From contig CAKZIX010000001.1 in NCBI GenBank assembly GCA_936936565.1, forward strand, positions 1-64,000: 64,000 nucleotides of DNA, in the 5' to 3' direction. Origin of the DNA: an uncultured Nocardiaceae bacterium (GTDB taxonomy: Bacteria > Actinomycetota > Actinomycetes > Mycobacteriales > Mycobacteriaceae). The position numbers and the translations under genes were made by a program. How positions within the stretch are numbered: position 1 is the first letter of the stretch; each line of letters opens with the position of its first letter. The notes under the pieces are model-generated. The model did not search any database. It saw only the letters and a list, made by a program, of their open reading frames with translations, and was not told the DNA's origin. Positions 18,062 through 26,046 of this stretch are shown here, piece after piece.

Positions 18062-18526
18062 TCAGCGGGCGCCGGGGAAACCCTGTTGGCGCCACGCCTC
18101 GTAGACGACGACCGCGGCGGCGTTGGACAGGTTCAGCGAGCGCCGCCCCGGCACCATCGGAATTCGGATCTGCCGGGTGACGTGCGGGTCCGCCAGCACC
18201 TCGGGCGCCAGACCGGTCGGCTCGGGCCCGAACAGCAGCACATCGCCGGGCCGGTACTCGATGTCGGTGTACCAGTCCGACGCGTGCGCGGTGAACGCGT
18301 ACACCCGCTCGGGTTGCAATGCCGCCCAAGCGGTTTCGAGGTCGTCGTGCACGGTCACCGACGCCAGATCGTGGTAGTCCAGGCCAGCGCGGCGCAGTTT
18401 CGGCTCGGACAGGTCGAACCCGAGCGGGCGCACCAGGTGCAGCTCGCAGCCGGTGCCGGCGACGAGTCGGATCGCGTTGCCGGTGTTCGGCGGAATCTGC
18501 GGCGCGTGGAACATCAGGCGGAACAC
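18062..18526 (-). CDS. trmL: tRNA (cytidine/uridine-2'-O)-methyltransferase, TrmL/SpoU
   Basis: 154-residue SPOUT methyltransferase. Family features are APQIPPNTGNAIRL near the start, LLFGPEPTGL and the knot motif IPMVPGRRSLNLSNAAAV that binds SAM. In bacteria TrmL methylates the wobble base of tRNA-Leu. It is near-identical in pattern to mycobacterial SpoU (Rv3366). GTG 18526 is chosen because the family starts at this residue and AAGGTGG lies upstream; the ATG at 18544 would add a non-conserved tail. Confidence 0.93.
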   Translation of the reverse strand: MFRLMFHAPQIPPNTGNAIRLVAGTGCELHLVRPLGFDLSEPKLRRAGLDYHDLASVTVHDDLETAWAALQPERVYAFTAHASDWYTDIEYRPGDVLLFGPEPTGLAPEVLADPHVTRQIRIPMVPGRRSLNLSNAAAVVVYEAWRQQGFPGAR

Positions 18527-18551
18527 AACTGACCACCTTGTCATGCCGCGA

Positions 18552-20102
18552 TCAGTCCGCCACTGCCCCGGCCACCCCGTTTTCGACGACGAAGCTTGCG
18601 CGCGTCGAGATCGGCGCCCCCGGTCGCCGGATGTAGGGCAGCACCCGAAAGTCGGTGCGCCAGATCTGCCGATCGATCGACACGCGCGCGTACCCGCGCT
18701 GGCCGTTGAAGAAGGACAGGTCGGGATTGGCGTCGAGCAGGATCCGGCCGGTGTCGGTGAGGTCGGACCCGTCGCCGCCGGTGGTTATCGAGGTGCCGGT
18801 GAATTCGGTTGCCACGACCGGGGATTCGGCATCGCGGCGCAGGGTGCCGACCATGTTCTGGTGGCGGTCGCCGGTGATCACCACCAGGTTGCGGGCGCCG
18901 CTACCGGCGGCGGCATCGAGCACCGCGTTGCGGTCGGCGACGTAGCCGTCCCAGGCGTCGGTGGACAGCCGCCGGCCGGGTCCGGGGTCGTTGTCGAGTT
19001 CCCCCATGGCCACCTGGTTGCCGAGGATCTGCCAGCGTGCGGCCGCGCCGCGCATGCCGTCGATCAGCCAATCGCGTTGTTGCGCACCGAGAATGGTGCG
19101 ATCGCCGGAGAATCGTTGCGGACAGTCGACGGCGTCGTTGACATCGCACGCCTGCGGGGACCGGTGCTGGCGCGTGTCGAGCATCGTGATCTCGGCCAGC
19201 TCGCCGAACCGGTATCGCCGGTGCAAACGCATCGACGGCCCGGCGGGCAGCTGCGCCAGCCGCAGCGGTTGATGCTCGTACATCGCTTGGAAGGCGGCGG
19301 CCCGGCGCCTGCGGAACATGAAGTCCAGCCGGTATACGTCGGCACCGGCGCCCGCGGTGTCGCCGGCCCAGTTGTTGTCCACTTCGTGGTCGTCCATCGT
19401 GACGATCCACGGGAACGCCGCATGTGCGGCCTGCAGCGGCGGCTCGGACTTGTACTGCGCGTAGTGCAGCCGGTAGCCGCGCAGGTCGACGGCCTCGGAA
19501 GCGTCTGCGCCCATGGACATTCCGTCGCGGCCGCGGCGCCACCCACGCTCGTAGATGTAGTCGCCGAGGTGGATCACCAGCTCGAGGTCCTCGTCGGCCA
19601 GATGCGTGTAGGCGGTGTAGTAGCCCGAACTCCACGACTGACAGGACGCGAACGCGAATCGCAGCCGCGCGGCCGACGCGGCCGGTGCGGTGCGGAAGCG
19701 CCCGACGGGGGAGATCGCGCGGCCCGCCCGGAAGCGGTAGTAGTACCACCGGGCCGGTTCGCAGCCGGAAATCTCCGGGTGCACGCTGTGCCCCAGCGCA
19801 CGGGTCGCGACGGCGCTGCCGCGCCGCACGCCCCGCGTGAACGCCGGATCCTCGGCCACCTCGTAGTCGACCGTCACGGGGTCGCGGCTCATGCCGCCGT
19901 TGCCGTCCGGGTGCAGCGGGTCCGGAGCCAGCCGGGTCCACAGCACGGCACCGTCGGCGGTGGGATCGCCCGACGCCACGCCGAGCGAAAACGGGTCGCC
20001 GCCACGCCATCTCGGCGCCGGGAACGGCGCGCTGCCGGCCAGTGCCGCACCGGCGAGCAGCACCGCGCTGCCGTGCAACAACCGGCGACGAGTCAGGGCC
20101 AC
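18552..20102 (-). CDS. phoD: Secreted alkaline phosphatase D family phosphodiesterase
   Basis: 516 residues. The N-terminus is a Tat signal (TRRRLLHG followed by a hydrophobic Ala/Leu stretch ending near Ala 28). The PhoD N-domain and the metallophosphatase domain follow, with metal ligands in FASCQSW, HLGDYIYE, DDHEVDNNW and GDRHQN. It is exported folded with its Fe/Ca centre and hydrolyses phosphodiesters or monoesters outside the membrane. The GTG start is consistent with the Tat motif. It is divergent from mfpA; no PHO box was recognised. Confidence 0.95.
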   Translation of the reverse strand: MALTRRRLLHGSAVLLAGAALAGSAPFPAPRWRGGDPFSLGVASGDPTADGAVLWTRLAPDPLHPDGNGGMSRDPVTVDYEVAEDPAFTRGVRRGSAVATRALGHSVHPEISGCEPARWYYYRFRAGRAISPVGRFRTAPAASAARLRFAFASCQSWSSGYYTAYTHLADEDLELVIHLGDYIYERGWRRGRDGMSMGADASEAVDLRGYRLHYAQYKSEPPLQAAHAAFPWIVTMDDHEVDNNWAGDTAGAGADVYRLDFMFRRRRAAAFQAMYEHQPLRLAQLPAGPSMRLHRRYRFGELAEITMLDTRQHRSPQACDVNDAVDCPQRFSGDRTILGAQQRDWLIDGMRGAAARWQILGNQVAMGELDNDPGPGRRLSTDAWDGYVADRNAVLDAAAGSGARNLVVITGDRHQNMVGTLRRDAESPVVATEFTGTSITTGGDGSDLTDTGRILLDANPDLSFFNGQRGYARVSIDRQIWRTDFRVLPYIRRPGAPISTRASFVVENGVAGAVAD

Positions 20103-20158
20103 ATGCCACGGTATCGCCGGACTCGCGAGTAACCCTGGGACAGGAGCACAATGGTGGC

Positions 20159-20767
20159 ATGTCGCTCGTCGAACTCGACAATCCGACGCAATCCTTCGAA
20201 GACGCCGACCTGTGCGGGTCCCAATGGGTCGGACGTCGATTTCACCGCTGCAGCTTCCGTGAGGCCGATCTCACGGGCGTCACCACGCGGCGGTCCACCT
20301 TCTACGAGTGCGATTTCACCGGCGCGATCCTGGCGCACACCAAGCACGTCGAGACCAGCTTCCGCAACTGTGTGTTCCACGGTACGGCGTTGTGGCACAG
20401 CGTTTTTCGTTCGTCATCGCTGTCCGGTTCGATCTTCGTCAACTGCCGGTTCCGGCCGGTGGAATTCGAAGATGTGAATCTGTCGTACGCGGTGCTCGCC
20501 GGCGCCGACCTGCGCCAGGTCGACCTCACGGGGTGCCGCATGCGCGATGCCTTCCTGGTCGACGCCGACCTGCGCGGTGCCACCCTGTGCTCGGCCGAGC
20601 TGCTCGGGGCGCGCACCACCGGGCTGCGCCTGGACGGGGCGGATCTGCGCGGCGCCCACGTGGACCGCAAGCTGTGGACCACGGCGTCGCTGCACGAGAC
20701 GGTGGTGGAGCGCTCTCAGGCGGTGGCGTTCGCGCGGGCGCAGGGACTGCTCATCTCCACCGAATAG
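20159..20767 (+). CDS. mfpA: Pentapeptide-repeat protein MfpA (DNA gyrase-protecting)
   Basis: 202 residues composed of A(D/N)LXX-type pentapeptide repeats from about 20 to 175 (for example ADLTG, CDFTG, ADLRQVDLTG, ADLRGATL), forming a right-handed quadrilateral beta-helix that mimics B-DNA. A C-terminal helical cap holds a dimer interface (QAVAFARAQGL). It closely matches mycobacterial MfpA (Rv3361c), which binds DNA gyrase and modulates fluoroquinolone susceptibility. ATG 20159 lies about 12 bases after GGAG. It sits just before folD, as in mycobacteria. The conservonin-type G-protein genes often upstream of mfpA are absent here. Confidence 0.93.
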   Translation: MSLVELDNPTQSFEDADLCGSQWVGRRFHRCSFREADLTGVTTRRSTFYECDFTGAILAHTKHVETSFRNCVFHGTALWHSVFRSSSLSGSIFVNCRFRPVEFEDVNLSYAVLAGADLRQVDLTGCRMRDAFLVDADLRGATLCSAELLGARTTGLRLDGADLRGAHVDRKLWTTASLHETVVERSQAVAFARAQGLLISTE

Positions 20768-20786
20768 TGATGAAATACTGGATGTC

Positions 20787-21644
20787 GTGACGGCGACGAT
20801 TCTGGACGGCAAGGCCACGCGCGAAGAAATCATCAAGGACCTCACCGAGCGCGTGCTGGAGCTGCGTAAGCGTGGCATCACGCCCGGGTTGGGTACCGTG
20901 CTCGTCGGCGACGATCCGGGATCGGCCACCTACGTGCGGCTCAAGCACGAAGACTGTCAGCAGGTCGGCATCGAGTCCATCCGCCGTGATCTGCCCGGCG
21001 ACATCTCCCAAGAGGCGCTGAACGAGGTCATCGACGAACTCAACGCCGATCCGGCGTGCACGGGATACATCGTGCAGTCGCCCCTGCCGAAACATCTCGA
21101 CGAGAACGCGATTCTCGAGCGGGTCGATCCGGACAAGGACGCCGACGGGCTGCACCCGATCAACCTCGGTCGGCTCGTGCTGGGCAAATCGGCCACCTTG
21201 CCCTGCACCCCGCGTGGTGTGGTGCATCTCCTGCGCAGGTACGACGTCCCGTTGAACGGCGCGCACGTGGTCATCGTCGGCCGCGGTATCACCGTGGGCC
21301 GTCCGCTCGGGCTGATCCTCACTCGCAAGAGCGAGAATGCGACCGTCACGCTGTGCCATACCGGAACTCGTGATCTCGCCGCGGAGGTACGCCGAGCCGA
21401 CATCGTCGTCGCCGCTGCCGGTGTTCCGGGGCTGATCACCGCCGACATGATCAAGCCCGGCGCGGCGGTCGTCGGCGTCGGCGTCAGCCGCGGTGCCGAC
21501 GGAAAGATGAAGGGCGATGTCGCCAAGGACGTCGCCGAGGTAGCGGGCTATCGGGCGCCGAACTTCGGTGGCGTCGGCCCGCTCACGCGGGCGTTCCTGC
21601 TGTCCAACGTGGTCGAGCGCGCGGAAGCGCTCGCCGGTGCCTGA
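20787..21644 (+). CDS. folD: Methylenetetrahydrofolate dehydrogenase/cyclohydrolase
   Basis: 285-residue bifunctional cytosolic enzyme oxidising 5,10-methylene-THF to methenyl-THF with NADP and then hydrolysing it to 10-formyl-THF. Conserved elements are the substrate-site Tyr and Lys in SATYVRLKHEDC, VQSPLPKHL, the DKDADGLHPIN signature and VGRGITVGRPLG of the NADP site. GTG 20787 fits the family N-terminus TATILDGKA. Its 3' end overlaps the DUF3017 gene by 8 bases, as in the usual actinobacterial folD operon. Confidence 0.98.
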   Translation: MTATILDGKATREEIIKDLTERVLELRKRGITPGLGTVLVGDDPGSATYVRLKHEDCQQVGIESIRRDLPGDISQEALNEVIDELNADPACTGYIVQSPLPKHLDENAILERVDPDKDADGLHPINLGRLVLGKSATLPCTPRGVVHLLRRYDVPLNGAHVVIVGRGITVGRPLGLILTRKSENATVTLCHTGTRDLAAEVRRADIVVAAAGVPGLITADMIKPGAAVVGVGVSRGADGKMKGDVAKDVAEVAGYRAPNFGGVGPLTRAFLLSNVVERAEALAGA

Positions 21645-21951
21645 TTCGGGCGCGTCCGACAAGCCGCAGAACCGGATCACGCGCTATGTGTACTGCCACC
21701 TGCCGATGGTGGCGGTCCTGGCGGTGATCGCCGTCGCGGTCTTGTTCGTGCTTTCGGATCGCTGGCGCCGCGGTGCCGTCGTGTTCGGGGTTGCGACGCT
21801 GCTGGCCGGCGGTTTCCGGGCGATCTTCAGCGACGACAGCGTCGGACTGCTCGCGGTGCGTAGCCGCCGCTTCGACACCGCCGCCCTGCTCGCCGTCGGC
21901 ACCCTGATCGTGGCCCTCGCAGCATCCATCGACCCGCTGGGGACCGGCTGA
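21637..21951 (+). CDS. DUF3017 membrane protein
   Basis: 104 residues with three hydrophobic segments (about 22-40, 46-62, 78-98), a typical DUF3017 protein. In Mycobacteriales it follows folD (Rv3355c in M. tuberculosis). GTG 21637 overlaps the folD stop by 8 bases. Function unknown; the coupling suggests a conserved but undefined link to one-carbon metabolism or the envelope. Confidence 0.88.
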   Translation: MPDSGASDKPQNRITRYVYCHLPMVAVLAVIAVAVLFVLSDRWRRGAVVFGVATLLAGGFRAIFSDDSVGLLAVRSRRFDTAALLAVGTLIVALAASIDPLGTG

Positions 21952-21954
21952 ATC

Positions 21955-23097
21955 TCAGCTGTGGGCCAGTCCGGCGCGGGCCAGGTCCATCGTTTCCAGC
22001 AGCAGCTTGCCGACGGCGTCGGCCTCTGTGAGGAAGCCGTCGTGGCCGTCCTTGGAATGGACGACCTCGAGCTCCTTGACGCCGGCCAGCCCGTCCGCCA
22101 ATTCCTGTTGCGTGCGTAGCGGATACAGGCGATCGGAATCGACGCCGGCGACGATCGCGGGCACCGGGGTGGCGGCCAGCGCGGCGGCGACCCCGCCGCG
22201 GCCACGGCCCACGTCGTGGCGGTTCATCGCTTCGGTGAGCACGATGTAGGTGCCCGCATCGAAGCGCGCGAGCAGCTTGTCCGCCTGATGCTGCAGATAG
22301 CTTTGCACCGCGTAACGTCCACCGTCCCAAGGGTCTTCCTCGCCCTGCGGGAAGTTCTCGAAGCGGTGGTCGAGTTCGAATTCGGTGCGGTAGGTCAGGT
22401 GTGCGATGCGCCGGGCGATACCCAGACCGGCCGTCGGGGTGCGCCCGGAGCCGTGATAGTCGCCGCCCTGCCAGTCCGGATCCGCCCGGATGGCTTCCAT
22501 TTGCGTTGTCTGCGTGCCGATTTGGTCCGCGGTGGCGCGCGCGCCGACGGCTAGGACGAGCGCGGCGGCCACGCGATCGGGATGGCCGACCATCCACTCC
22601 AGCACCCGCATTCCGCCCATCGAGCCGCCGACCACCGCGGCGAAGCGCTCGATCCCGAACACCTCGGCGACCGCATGCTCGGCCGTGACCTGGTCGCGGA
22701 TCGAAATGAACGGGAAGCGCGAACCCCACGCCTTGCCGTCCGGATGCGGTGTGGACGGGCCGGTGGTGCCGCGGCAGCCGCCGAGCACGTTGGTGGCGAG
22801 CACACACCACTCGGTGGTGTCGATCGGGCAGCCCGGCCCCACCATGCCGTTCCACCAGCCGGGAGACGGGTGCGCGGCATTCGCCGGTCCGGTGACGTGC
22901 GAGTCGCCGGTGAGCGCATGCTCGACGAGAATCACGTTGTCACGCTTGGGAGACAGCTCGCCCCAGCGCTGCACCGCGACGACGACGTCGGGCAGGACCG
23001 CGCCGCTGTCCAGCGTGAGATCGCCTACCGGAACCAGGCTCAACCTGCCGTCCGGGGACGGCAGGTTTGTCCCCGGAGTCGGCCACGACCCTGTCAA
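21955..23097 (-). CDS. metX: Homoserine O-acetyltransferase
   Basis: 380-residue alpha/beta-hydrolase acetylating L-homoserine with acetyl-CoA, the committed step to methionine. The nucleophile elbow GGSMGGM, GVDSDRLYP (Asp) and SKDGHDGFL (His) complete the triad. The TTG start overlaps the metY stop (TTGA), so translation is coupled to metY. It belongs to the minus-strand unit led by the SAM-IV riboswitch and Cys-rich upstream ORF. Confidence 0.97.
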   Translation of the reverse strand: MTGSWPTPGTNLPSPDGRLSLVPVGDLTLDSGAVLPDVVVAVQRWGELSPKRDNVILVEHALTGDSHVTGPANAAHPSPGWWNGMVGPGCPIDTTEWCVLATNVLGGCRGTTGPSTPHPDGKAWGSRFPFISIRDQVTAEHAVAEVFGIERFAAVVGGSMGGMRVLEWMVGHPDRVAAALVLAVGARATADQIGTQTTQMEAIRADPDWQGGDYHGSGRTPTAGLGIARRIAHLTYRTEFELDHRFENFPQGEEDPWDGGRYAVQSYLQHQADKLLARFDAGTYIVLTEAMNRHDVGRGRGGVAAALAATPVPAIVAGVDSDRLYPLRTQQELADGLAGVKELEVVHSKDGHDGFLTEADAVGKLLLETMDLARAGLAHS

Positions 23098-24395
23098 GGT
23101 GTTGCCGCCGTGAGGCCGGCGGTCAGATCCGCGATGATGTCGTCGATCCCTTCGATTCCGACGGCGAGGCGTACCAGCCCCGGCGTGACTCCGGCCGCGA
23201 GCTGCTCGGCCGGCGTCAACTGCGAGTGCGTGGTCGACGCCGGGTGGATGACCAGTGATCGCACGTCTCCGATGTTAGCCACATGGCTATGCAGCGTTAA
23301 CGCATTGACGAACCGCTTGCCGGCGTCGATGCCCCCGGCCAGCTCGAACGCGACGATCGCGCCCGCGCCGCGCGGTGCCAGCTGCCGGGCCCGCTCGTGC
23401 CACGGCGAGTCCGGTAGTCCGGCGTAGGACACCGACGTCACCTCGGGGCGGGCGTGCAGGAACTGGGCAACCGCCAGCGCGTTCGACACGTGCCGTTCGA
23501 TCCGCAGACTCAGCGTCTCCAGACCCTGGCCGATGAGGAAGGCGTTGAACGGCGACACCGCCGAACCCAGGTCGCGCAGCAGCTGGGTACGGGCCTTCAG
23601 CGCGAAGGCGGGTGCGCCCAGCTCCGCCCAGACGACCCCGTGGTAGCTGGCGTCGGGTTCGGTGAAGCCGGGGAACCGGCCCGAGCGCCAGTCGAAGGTG
23701 CCGCCGTCGACGATCACGCCCGCGATGGCCGCGCCGTGCCCGCCGAGGTACTTGGTGGCCGAGTGCACCACCACGTCGGCGCCGTGCTCGAACGGCCGGA
23801 TCAGATAGGGCGTGGCGACGGTGTTGTCGACGATCAGCGGGATGCCCGATTCGTGCGCCACCGCAGCGACGCCGGCGATGTCCAGCAGATGGTTGAGCGG
23901 ATTCGCGACCGTTTCGCCGAAGAAGGCTTTGGTGTTGGGGCGCACTGCCTTTCGCCACTGGTCGAGATCGTCGGGGTCGTCGACGAAGGTGACCTCGATG
24001 CCCAACTTGGGCAGGGTGTACCGGAACAGATTCGAGGTGCCGCCGTAGAGCAACGGGCTGGTGACGATGTGATCACCGGCACCGGCGACGTTGAGGATCG
24101 CGAACGTTTCGGCGGCTTGGCCGGAGGCCAGCAACAGTGCGGCGACCCCGCCCTCCAGGGCGGCGATGCGCTGCTCTACCGCGTCCTGGGTGGGGTTGCC
24201 GATGCGGGTGTAGATGTTTCCGGGCTCGGCAAGGGCGAACAGCGCGGCGGCGTGATCGGTGTCCCGGAAGGTGTAGGAGGTGGTCTGGTAGATCGGCAGC
24301 GCTCGTGCCGACGTGGTGCCGTCGGGCGTCTGGCCGGCGTGGATCTGCTTGGTCTCGAAGGCCCAGTTGGCTTGCGGGTCAATGGTTTCGGTCAT
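23094..24395 (-). CDS. metY: O-acetylhomoserine sulfhydrylase
   Basis: 433-residue PLP enzyme of the Cys/Met metabolism family making homocysteine from O-acetylhomoserine and sulfide. Motifs are TSYTFRDTDHAA at the start, ASGQAAETFA, VDNTVATPYL and the PLP Lys in HSATKYLGGHG. The ATG at 24395 fits the family start but has no Shine-Dalgarno. Instead it overlaps the stop of a 23-codon upstream ORF (ATGA), so it probably depends on reinitiation. A CCTTCCTCC stretch just upstream could even mask a Shine-Dalgarno. Confidence 0.97.
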   Translation of the reverse strand: MTETIDPQANWAFETKQIHAGQTPDGTTSARALPIYQTTSYTFRDTDHAAALFALAEPGNIYTRIGNPTQDAVEQRIAALEGGVAALLLASGQAAETFAILNVAGAGDHIVTSPLLYGGTSNLFRYTLPKLGIEVTFVDDPDDLDQWRKAVRPNTKAFFGETVANPLNHLLDIAGVAAVAHESGIPLIVDNTVATPYLIRPFEHGADVVVHSATKYLGGHGAAIAGVIVDGGTFDWRSGRFPGFTEPDASYHGVVWAELGAPAFALKARTQLLRDLGSAVSPFNAFLIGQGLETLSLRIERHVSNALAVAQFLHARPEVTSVSYAGLPDSPWHERARQLAPRGAGAIVAFELAGGIDAGKRFVNALTLHSHVANIGDVRSLVIHPASTTHSQLTPAEQLAAGVTPGLVRLAVGIEGIDDIIADLTAGLTAATP

Positions 24396-24463
24396 GACAA
24401 TGCTTTCGTCTGGAGGAAGGACGGGATTGGTGTCGGAATTGTTTTCCGACAGCAACAACACAT
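24392..24463 (-). CDS. Poly-cysteine upstream ORF (leader peptide) of metY
   Basis: ATG 24463 is preceded by a perfect AGGAGG (24474-24469) with a 5-base spacer. Codons 2-5 are TGT TGT TGC TGT (four Cys), followed by RKTIPTPIPSFLQTKALS. The TGA overlaps the metY ATG by ATGA. Poly-Cys upstream ORFs that act as cysteine-responsive attenuators are known in mycobacteria for sulfur genes, although those described are leaderless. Ribosome stalling at the Cys codons when Cys-tRNA is scarce would change folding of the downstream hairpin and access to metY. The coding layout is seen directly; the regulatory role is inferred. Confidence 0.82.
   Translation of the reverse strand: MCCCCRKTIPTPIPSFLQTKALS
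24431..24451 (-). promoter_or_regulatory. Hairpin inside the poly-Cys leader ORF
   Basis: On the minus strand TGTCGGAA and TTCCGACA form a perfect 8-bp stem with a 5-base loop. The left arm begins with the fourth Cys codon (24451-24449), so a ribosome stalled on the Cys run would prevent the hairpin from forming. No U-tract follows, so this is more likely a translational than a classical termination element. Confidence 0.65.
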
Positions 24464-24477
24464 CTCGGCCTCCTGCA

Positions 24478-24593
24478 GGTACGCGCTTGCCGGGCGTCGG
24501 GTTGAACGCCGGCCTGGTCTTCACCCGGAGCACCCCACCGCGAGCGAGGGTTGCCGGCCAGCGAGCCGGGGCTTGGCGCTGGCGCTCATGACC
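24478..24593 (-). promoter_or_regulatory. SAM-IV riboswitch
   Basis: The minus strand starts with GGTCATGAG (24593-24585). It has the conserved CCGGCAACCCTC (24557-24546) and GGTGGGGTGC (24539-24530), closes with GACCAGGCC (about 24519-24511), then a hairpin and CGGCAAGCGCG. This order is the SAM-IV consensus, a class confined to actinobacteria that binds S-adenosylmethionine. It ends 4 bases before the AGGAGG of the poly-Cys ORF, so SAM binding probably hides that ribosome site. In M. tuberculosis the same class precedes the metC-metA pair. Confidence 0.92.
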
Positions 24594-24600
24594 GCAATCG

Positions 24601-24606
24601 ATATTA
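24601..24606 (-). promoter_or_regulatory. Candidate -10 element of the metY-metX transcript
   Basis: TAATAT on the minus strand lies 7 bases before the first base of the SAM-IV aptamer, placing the start point at its 5' edge. No convincing -35 was found. Nothing else was recognised in the rest of the divergent gap up to the icd start at 24819, apart from the icd ribosome site. Confidence 0.5.
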
Positions 24607-24818
24607 ACGTGCCGCCGATCGGCGTGACGGATCAGACGCTTGGCTATCAAATAGTACGGCTGTAATGTTAGGGCCGGTTGCCTGCCGCGGTCCTGCGCGG
24701 CGTATAGGTTGTCACTGAACACGGCCAGGGTTGCCCACAAAGCTGCCCTGCTCGACGCAGTCGGCGCACAGGTTGGACACGTTGTGCACGCCGTAAGTCA
24801 AGGAGGACGCGAGTACCC

Positions 24819-26036
24819 ATGTCGAAGATCAAGGTCGAGGGCACCGTCGTAGAGCTCGACGGCGACGAAATGACCAGGATTATCTGGCAGTTCATCAAGG
24901 AAAAGCTGATCCATCCCTATCTCGACGTGAACCTCGAGTACTACGACCTCGGCATCGAGCACCGCGACGCCACCGACGATCAGGTCACCATCGACGCGGC
25001 GAACGCGATCAAGAAGCACGGCGTGGGCGTCAAATGCGCCACCATCACCCCCGACGAGGCCCGCGTCGAAGAGTTCGGCCTCAAGAAGATGTGGCGCTCG
25101 CCGAACGGCACCATCCGAAACATCTTGGGCGGCACCATCTTCCGTGCGCCAATCATCATCTCCAACGTGCCGCGCCTGGTGCCGGGCTGGACCAAGCCGA
25201 TCATCATCGGCCGGCACGCCTTCGGCGACCAGTACCGCGCCACCGACTTCAAGGTCTACGAGGCCGGCACTGTCACCCTCACGTTCCAGCCGGAAAACGG
25301 CGGCGAGCCGATCGTCCACGAGGTCGTCAAGATGCCCGAAGAGGGCGGCGTCGTGATGGGCATGTACAACTTCAAGGCCTCGATCGTCGACTTTGCGCGC
25401 GCCTCGTTCAACTACGGCCTGCAGCAGAACTACCCCGTCTACATGTCGACGAAGAACACGATTCTCAAGGCCTACGACGGCATGTTCAAAGACACCTTCC
25501 AGGAGATCTTCGACTCGGAGTTCAAGGCCGAGTTCGAGGCCGCCGGGCTCACCTACGAGCACCGCCTCATCGACGACATGGTGGCCTCCTCCATGAAGTG
25601 GGAGGGCGGCTACGTCTGGGCCTGCAAGAACTACGACGGCGACGTCCAATCCGACACCGTCGCACAGGGTTTCGGCTCTCTCGGCCTGATGACCTCGGTG
25701 CTGCTCACCCCGGACGGCAAGACGTGTGAGGCCGAGGCCGCGCACGGTACCGTCACCCGGCACTACCGCCAGCACCAGCAGGGCAAGCCCACCTCCACCA
25801 ACCCGATCGCGTCGATCTTCGCCTGGACGCGCGGGCTCGAGCACCGCGGCAAGCTCGACGGCACCCCCGCCGTCATCGACTTCGCGCAGCAACTCGAAGA
25901 CGTCGTCATCAAGACCGTCGAAGGCGGCCAGATGACCAAGGACCTCGCACTGCTCGTCGGCGGCGACCAGGGCTACCTCACCACCGAGGAGTTCCTCGGT
26001 GCGCTCGACGAGAACCTGGGCAAGGCGCTGTCGTAG
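24819..26036 (+). CDS. icd: NADP-dependent isocitrate dehydrogenase
   Basis: 405 residues of the homodimeric eukaryotic-like Icd1 type, oxidatively decarboxylating isocitrate to 2-oxoglutarate in the TCA cycle. Seen are the start KIKVEGTVVELDGDEMTR, the substrate loop WRSPNGTIRN, and EAAHGTVTRHYR with STNPIASIFAW near the cofactor site. The ATG follows AAGGAGG by a suitable distance. It is divergent from metY. Confidence 0.97.
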   Translation: MSKIKVEGTVVELDGDEMTRIIWQFIKEKLIHPYLDVNLEYYDLGIEHRDATDDQVTIDAANAIKKHGVGVKCATITPDEARVEEFGLKKMWRSPNGTIRNILGGTIFRAPIIISNVPRLVPGWTKPIIIGRHAFGDQYRATDFKVYEAGTVTLTFQPENGGEPIVHEVVKMPEEGGVVMGMYNFKASIVDFARASFNYGLQQNYPVYMSTKNTILKAYDGMFKDTFQEIFDSEFKAEFEAAGLTYEHRLIDDMVASSMKWEGGYVWACKNYDGDVQSDTVAQGFGSLGLMTSVLLTPDGKTCEAEAAHGTVTRHYRQHQQGKPTSTNPIASIFAWTRGLEHRGKLDGTPAVIDFAQQLEDVVIKTVEGGQMTKDLALLVGGDQGYLTTEEFLGALDENLGKALS

Positions 26037-26046
26037 GCGTCGCTTC

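Noticed and set aside
18453..20132. 559-codon plus-strand open frame opposite phoD
   Set aside because: PhoD on the minus strand has a Tat signal and all metal ligands. The plus frame has no recognisable protein.
24431..24451. Rho-independent terminator as the SAM-IV expression platform
   Set aside because: The hairpin is stable but no U-rich tract follows on the minus strand, and it is embedded in the poly-Cys ORF. Translational control fits better.
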